In this document: positions 30,218 through 34,329 of the stretch, piece after piece
Position numbering within the stretch: position 1 is the stretch's first letter
Layout: each line of letters begins with the position of its first letter
Notes under the pieces: generated by a model
The model's input: the letters and a program-made list of their open reading frames with translations, nothing else
Told to the model about the DNA's origin: nothing
Database searches by the model: none
IMG/VR virus record: IMGVR_UViG_3300036985_001945
Span: 1 to 34,329 of that record
Direction: 5' to 3' (one strand)
DNA: 34,329 nt
DNA from: a virus
Made by a program: the position numbers and the translations under genes

Positions 30218-31237
30218 ATGGCAATAACTTATACAACACCAGTAACGGTAAACGGACCTAACTTAGTTCCAATTATTGAGCAACTTTATTTCGAGAATAA
30301 AACTATCGGAAAAGGTTATGTAACTTTTAATGACAACATTAAAGCAGGTACAATTTTAACAGATGAATTAGTTTCGGTAACGGCTCAAGCTTATACTGGT
30401 TCTGCATTATCTTCTAGTGGTTCTATTACTATTACTGATAGATCAGTAACTTTAACTAAATTAGAATACAAACAAACATTCTTAGATGAAACTTTACGCT
30501 CTACACGTTTCAACTTAGATATGAAAAAAGGTGCTTGGGAGATTGAATCTAATGAGTTTGCAACTACTGTATTAGGTAAATACGCTCCATTAGTATCTCA
30601 AGATGCTGAAACATTATTCTGGGGTGGTGTAACTTCTGCTACTAAAGTTGCGGTTGCTGCTTTAACTCCAAATGCTGCTCAAGGTTCTATTACTGCTGCT
30701 GCTCAAACTGCTTTTGCTACTTTGACTGCTGGTTTATTAGATGGAATCTTCTCTAAAGCGTTTTATGATAACGGTGCAATTGGTGGTTATATTAAGGTAA
30801 CTGGTACAACTGTAACGGCTGCAAATATCGCTGCTGAAATTGGAAAAATCTATGCTGCTATCCCTGCGGTTGCAATGGAAAATGATTCTGATCCAGTTGT
30901 TATTTACTGTCCACGTGCTTGGAAACAATTAGTATATAACGCTAACAATGCAGTAGGCGCAGCTCAACAAATTAACTTCTTAATCGAGGGAACTGGAGCA
31001 GATGCTAAATTCTACTACAATAACGTAGAGTTATTATTTGTACCAGTACCTAAAGATACTTGGGCATACGCTCACCAAAAATCTAAGGTTATGTGGAATA
31101 CTGACTTATTAGATGACGTTAATCGTGTTGAAATTGGTAAGGTAGCAAATGATGGTGACTTAAGATTTATTCGTTCTATCTATTGCATCCACGCTCATAT
31201 CGCAACCGCTACAAACGGTGTGTTATACGGAGGATAA
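30218..31237 (+). CDS. Major capsid protein
   Basis: A 339-residue protein, 25 bases after the scaffold gene. Codons are somewhat richer in frequently used and GC-ended forms than in neighbours, as expected for a highly expressed gene. The order protease, scaffold, this gene, terminator is the standard head module. Segments such as VTLTKLEYKQTFLDETLRS, IYAAIPAVAM near the middle and RVEIGKVANDGDLRFIRSIYC at the end fit HK97-fold capsid proteins of Bacteroidetes phages. A hairpin terminator at 31246-31271 follows. Confidence 0.75.
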   Translation: MAITYTTPVTVNGPNLVPIIEQLYFENKTIGKGYVTFNDNIKAGTILTDELVSVTAQAYTGSALSSSGSITITDRSVTLTKLEYKQTFLDETLRSTRFNLDMKKGAWEIESNEFATTVLGKYAPLVSQDAETLFWGGVTSATKVAVAALTPNAAQGSITAAAQTAFATLTAGLLDGIFSKAFYDNGAIGGYIKVTGTTVTAANIAAEIGKIYAAIPAVAMENDSDPVVIYCPRAWKQLVYNANNAVGAAQQINFLIEGTGADAKFYYNNVELLFVPVPKDTWAYAHQKSKVMWNTDLLDDVNRVEIGKVANDGDLRFIRSIYCIHAHIATATNGVLYGG

Positions 31238-31245
31238 AAAATAAA

Positions 31246-31271
31246 AGAGGGGTTATTAAGTTAATCCCTCT
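31246..31271 (+). terminator. Hairpin after the major capsid gene
   Basis: AGAGGGGTTA (31246-31255) pairs with TAATCCCTCT (31262-31271) over 10 positions (one G-T pair) around a six-base loop. The following sequence is only moderately T-rich, so termination may be partial and set the capsid to tail-tube ratio. Confidence 0.6.
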
Positions 31272-31299
31272 TTAATATTAATTTTTAAATTATAAAAAC

Positions 31300-31806
31300 A
31301 TGGCTTGTCCACTTTCACAAAATTACGCATTAAAAGACTGTTTAATACCTGCTGGTGTTGCAAGTTGGTATATTACACCATTTGCAAATATGACAGCAGC
31401 TACGTTAACATCTAATGTTGTTACAGCTATTACTAAAACAGTAGCTTTTAAAACTATTGCTCAAGAGATTGAACAAGGTGCTTGGAGTTATACTGGTGCA
31501 GGAACTTCTGCTAGTGGCGCTCACGCTTTCGACTTTGAAGCAACTATTAAAATGCACCAATTAAATACTTTAGACCAAGAAGAAATTACTTTAATCCTTA
31601 AAAACAAATGCGTACTTATTGCAGTAATGCAAAACGGTGATGCTTGGATGTTAGGGCGTGAATTTGGTTCTACTGGTATTGATTCTAAGTTTGAATCTGG
31701 TACTGCTTTAGGTGACTTTATGGGTACTACTTTAACGGTTAAAGGTAGAGCAACAGCAGCAGCTAAAAAAGTTGATCCAACAATCTTAGCAGGCTTATTA
31801 GCTTAA
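31300..31806 (+). CDS. Putative major tail tube protein
   Basis: A 168-residue beta-rich protein, with hairpins on both sides of its gene. The stretch NGDAWMLGREFGSTGIDSKFESGTALGDFMGTTLTVKGR resembles the loop and final strands of tail-tube proteins of Bacteroidetes siphophages. An isolated, separately terminated gene next to the capsid gene suggests high expression, as needed for a tube subunit. A capsid decoration protein is the main alternative. Confidence 0.55.
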   Translation: MACPLSQNYALKDCLIPAGVASWYITPFANMTAATLTSNVVTAITKTVAFKTIAQEIEQGAWSYTGAGTSASGAHAFDFEATIKMHQLNTLDQEEITLILKNKCVLIAVMQNGDAWMLGREFGSTGIDSKFESGTALGDFMGTTLTVKGRATAAAKKVDPTILAGLLA

Positions 31807-31831
31807 TAGATTAATTACACAAAAATATTAA

Positions 31832-31858
31832 AAGCAGCCCTGTAAGGTTGCTTTTTTT
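31832..31858 (+). terminator. Terminator after the tail-tube gene
   Basis: AAGCAGCC (31832-31839) pairs with GGTTGCTT (31846-31853), 8 bp with one G-T, six-base loop, followed by a run of Ts to 31858. A strong intrinsic terminator that separates the capsid/tube unit from the unit starting at late promoter copy B. Confidence 0.8.
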
Positions 31859-31862
31859 ATTT

Positions 31863-31890
31863 GGGAAAACTTACAAAAAAAGTGTTTATA
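31863..31890 (+). promoter_or_regulatory. Late promoter motif, copy B
   Basis: GGGAAAA (31863-31869), 12 bases ending in seven As, then GTGTTTATA (31882-31890), identical to copy A in both boxes and spacing. It lies directly behind a strong terminator and five bases before the GTG start at 31896, exactly where a promoter is needed. Confidence 0.7.
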
Positions 31891-31895
31891 TAGTA

Positions 31896-32294
31896 GTGAT
31901 TTTAATAACTAAAAATACAACTAACAATATCATTTTAACACTAGCTGAAAAGACTACGTTAACTAATGCGGTTTATTTATTTGAGGTTACAAATGATATG
32001 AGTGATTATGTTAAATGCTTTATTGCAGATGATATAAGCCCAAACAAAGAAAGATATAACGAGTTTGATTTAATTGAGAATGCAACCGAAGATTTATTAA
32101 ACGGTACATTTGAATTAGAGTTAAGCGGATTTTATAAATACAATATTTACGAGCAAGCAAGCACAACAAATTTAGATCCTACACTAGCTTTAAATTTAAT
32201 TGAAACTGGTAAATTACAAGTTGCTTCAACTTTACCAGTACTAGAGCAGTATGATGGAAACCAAACACAAACAGTAGTATATAAAAATGGCTAG
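31896..32294 (+). CDS. Hypothetical structural protein upstream of the portal
   Basis: A 132-residue protein when started at GTG 31896. The frame is open further upstream, but that part overlaps the terminator and promoter. The spacing from promoter box to start matches that at 20572. Pattern is beta-rich (NAVYLFEVTNDMSDYVKCFIAD, GTFELELSGFYKYNIYEQ), like small Ig-like virion proteins of Bacteroidetes phages. It overlaps the portal start by eight bases. Likely a minor head or neck component. Confidence 0.5.
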   Translation: MILITKNTTNNIILTLAEKTTLTNAVYLFEVTNDMSDYVKCFIADDISPNKERYNEFDLIENATEDLLNGTFELELSGFYKYNIYEQASTTNLDPTLALNLIETGKLQVASTLPVLEQYDGNQTQTVVYKNG

Positions 32295-34329
32295 TATAAA
32301 TATTATAAATAACAAGCAAGCTATCAACTTAAAAGAGATGCCAAAATTAGCATTTACATTAGATAATAATGGAATGGTTAAGTATGGCAAAAATAATCTT
32401 TATCCTCAAGAGTTAGTACGTTTGTATAATGAACATCCAGAACATAGGGCTATTATTAATCGTAAAGCTCGTTATATTTGGGGTAAAGGATTAAAGGCAG
32501 TTAAGCCAGAAGATGAGGTTAAAGTAAATGCTTTTATTGAAAACTTTAATAAAAAAGAAAACTTAAATCAAGTAGGTAAAAAGATTAGCGTTAATACAGA
32601 AATGTTTAACGGTCAATTTATCGAGGTTATAACTAATTTAGCAGGTGTACCTATTGAGATGTTCTTTTTAAATTCTGCTAATTGTAGATTATCTGAATGT
32701 GGTGAAATATTATACTTTTGCAAAGACTGGAAAAAATCTCAATCACAAAGAGAGGTTAAGGAGATTCATAAATTCAAAGATGGTGAATTACAAGTAGGTA
32801 GTTTCTTTTGTGAGTTTAAATACTATTCTGCAACTGGCAGTAAATTAGATGCTATTTATCCAACTGCACAATATCAATCTATTGTAGAAGATATTAATAC
32901 AGATATAACTATAAGCGTTACTAATAGCAATATGGTAAACAATGGTTTATCAATGGGTAAAATTATTAACTTCTTTAATGGTATGCCAGATGATAAAACA
33001 ACGGCTGTAATTGATAGAGGGTTTAAAGGAACTTATACTGGTGAGGAGGGTGAAGCTGTTATGGTTGTTCACTCCGATAGAGATGATAAAGCACCTGAGT
33101 TGGTAGATGTTACACCTACTGATATGGCAGAACGTTTTAACTATACTGCTAAAAGAGCGCAAAAGAAAATATTTGCAGGGCATGAAATGGCTAGTGAGTT
33201 ATTTAACATTAAGTTTGATGATTCGTTTTTAAGTGGTTCACCAGATTTATTAACGTTACAAGAGTTATTTGTTAAAGGGTATATTGAACCAAGACAAGAA
33301 GATTTATTAGAGTTTTTAAGTTATTTATCGTTTATTAAAACTGGTGAATATTTAGAGATGATGTTTGAGCCTATTAGTTTAATCGGTGCAGACTTGAGTA
33401 ATGATGTTGATTTAACTCAAGATGAACGTAGAAAATTAAAAGGGTATGAACCATTAACTTCACCTAAATTAGATGCAAATGGCGCACCTTTACCAGTTCA
33501 AGCTAATGAAGTAAACGATAATTTAAAAGGTTTATCCGCTAGTGAGAATAGAGATATGCAGCGTATTATTAGAGATTTTCAAGCTGGTAAAAATGGAATG
33601 AATGAACATTTAGCTATTGCACGTTTAACCGCTTATGGTTTATCTACAAACGATGCTAAAAAAATGCTAGGCATAAATACAGGCATTGATACTAAAATGT
33701 CAAGTCAAGTAGATAAAGTTTTAATGGCTTTAGAAGCGTGTGCAGAAGATGATAACGATGATGATGTTATTTTAGTAGAAGCTGCTCATATTCATAATTC
33801 AAAAGATGCTTTAAAGTATGAGCGTAACTTAATGAAGTTTGCGGATGCTTTAGTGATTAGTGTAGAAGAACTAGATAATGCTATTTTAACGGCTCTAAAA
33901 GGTAACCCTACGCTTACTATTGATGAGATTGCAACTACTCTTAAATACGATGCTATTAAGGTTTCTGAATCTATTGCACGTTTAACTAAGAATGGATTTT
34001 TAGAAGATACAGTAGAGGGTTTTAAACCTACTCAAAAGGCATTAGATAAACCAACTGAACCAATCGTAAGTAGAGAAGTTTATACAGTTTATAAATACGA
34101 TGTTAACCCCGATAAACCAAAGTTAAGTAAAGGCGGTTCATCTCGTCCATTCTGCTCAAAAATGATGGCTTTAAGTTTAACTAAAAGTTGGACTTTTGAA
34201 CGATTAGATGCAATGGAAAATGATTTAGGTACTAATGTTTGGGATTATAGAGGTGGTTATTATACTAACCCAGTTACAAAAGAAGTTGATCCAGATTGTA
34301 GACATTTATGGTACGCTATTACTAAAACT
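32287..34329 (+). CDS. Portal protein with C-terminal winged helix and MuF-like tail (continues at 1)
   Basis: 681 codons to the window end and four more at 63-74, 685 residues in all. The N-terminal 450 residues look like a Bacteroidetes phage portal (KYGKNNLYPQELVRLYNEHP, AIINRKARYIWGKGL, and KIFAGHEMASELFNIK). After a linker, residues about 525-585 (AILTALKGNPTLTIDEIATTL...VSESIARLTKNGFL) resemble a winged helix. Residues about 615-680 carry SRPFCSKMM (619-627), NVWDYRGGYY and CRHLWY (671-676), the signature of the C-terminus of Mu gpF-type minor head proteins. No separate minor-head gene is seen, so the fusion may replace it. Confidence 0.75.
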   Translation, partial: MASINIINNKQAINLKEMPKLAFTLDNNGMVKYGKNNLYPQELVRLYNEHPEHRAIINRKARYIWGKGLKAVKPEDEVKVNAFIENFNKKENLNQVGKKISVNTEMFNGQFIEVITNLAGVPIEMFFLNSANCRLSECGEILYFCKDWKKSQSQREVKEIHKFKDGELQVGSFFCEFKYYSATGSKLDAIYPTAQYQSIVEDINTDITISVTNSNMVNNGLSMGKIINFFNGMPDDKTTAVIDRGFKGTYTGEEGEAVMVVHSDRDDKAPELVDVTPTDMAERFNYTAKRAQKKIFAGHEMASELFNIKFDDSFLSGSPDLLTLQELFVKGYIEPRQEDLLEFLSYLSFIKTGEYLEMMFEPISLIGADLSNDVDLTQDERRKLKGYEPLTSPKLDANGAPLPVQANEVNDNLKGLSASENRDMQRIIRDFQAGKNGMNEHLAIARLTAYGLSTNDAKKMLGINTGIDTKMSSQVDKVLMALEACAEDDNDDDVILVEAAHIHNSKDALKYERNLMKFADALVISVEELDNAILTALKGNPTLTIDEIATTLKYDAIKVSESIARLTKNGFLEDTVEGFKPTQKALDKPTEPIVSREVYTVYKYDVNPDKPKLSKGGSSRPFCSKMMALSLTKSWTFERLDAMENDLGTNVWDYRGGYYTNPVTKEVDPDCRHLWYAITKT
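34268..34329. repeat. Terminal direct repeat, right copy
   Basis: Exact copy of 1-62. Removing one copy gives a circular unit of 34,267 bp in which the portal gene is intact. Confidence 0.9.

Noticed and set aside
31848-31895. Upstream extension (TTG start) of the gene before the portal
   Set aside because: It would overlap the terminator stem and late promoter copy B; the GTG at 31896 has the same spacing to the promoter as the ATG at 20572.

Overview
The window is one complete circular-permuted unit of an AT-rich tailed-phage genome. Its first 62 bases (1-62) are repeated exactly at its end (34268-34329), and one gene, the portal, reads across that junction. The unit is therefore about 34,267 bp. 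Several features point to a Bacteroidetes (flavobacterium- or Bacteroides-like) host. Promoters have the Bacteroidetes form TTTG-N19-22-TAnnTTTG. Strong Shine-Dalgarno sites are absent. The SSB is of the DUF3127 type, the primase has a BT4734/VirE-N type N-terminus, and the prohead protease is XkdF-like. A tape-measure gene together with tail-chaperone and tail-tube candidates indicates a long, flexible (siphovirus) tail. I see no integrase, repressor, tRNA or CRISPR array, so a virulent life style is likely.

Layout. (1) 32287 to 4582, plus strand, across the junction: portal, neck genes, a receptor-binding protein, a LamG-SGNH esterase tailspike, then a lysis cassette (membrane protein, M15 peptidase endolysin, holin). 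(2) 4583-4822: no gene, but a consensus promoter on the minus strand and a hairpin terminator frame a candidate noncoding RNA of about 195 nt. (3) 10347 down to 4823, minus strand: an early operon of tightly packed small genes (coiled-coil protein, SSB, Sak4-like annealing ATPase, zinc-binding proteins, a possible spanin). It is interrupted by a structured RNA and terminator at 7903-7992. (4) 10432-12062: a MazG-like/DUF1599 protein on plus, and a small gene plus a metallophosphoesterase on minus. (5) 12063-12575: a divergent control region with AT repeats, direct repeats, a promoter and an elaborate RNA structure ending in a terminator. (6) 12576-18935, plus: GIY-YIG nuclease, primase-helicase, SF2 helicase, VRR-NUC nuclease, a sigma-like protein and small genes. 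(7) 18938-32294, plus: small and large terminase, tail chaperone with a -1 frameshift, neck, tail tip, fiber, tape measure, protease, scaffold, major capsid and tail tube, leading back into the portal.

How the parts may work together. Host RNA polymerase would read the early operon and the replication module from Bacteroidetes-type promoters. The replication module carries a sigma-like gene at 17386. Three late transcription units (20572, 29624, 31896) each start behind the same non-host motif, GGGAAAA-N12-GTGTTwATA. I infer that the phage sigma-like protein may read that motif.

The most unusual content is noncoding: at least three structured RNA candidates, two of them with loop pairings that can be read directly from the sequence (a pseudoknot at 12469/12513 and a kissing loop at 7920/7975). 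They appear to be attenuators or small regulatory RNAs that I do not recognise from known families.
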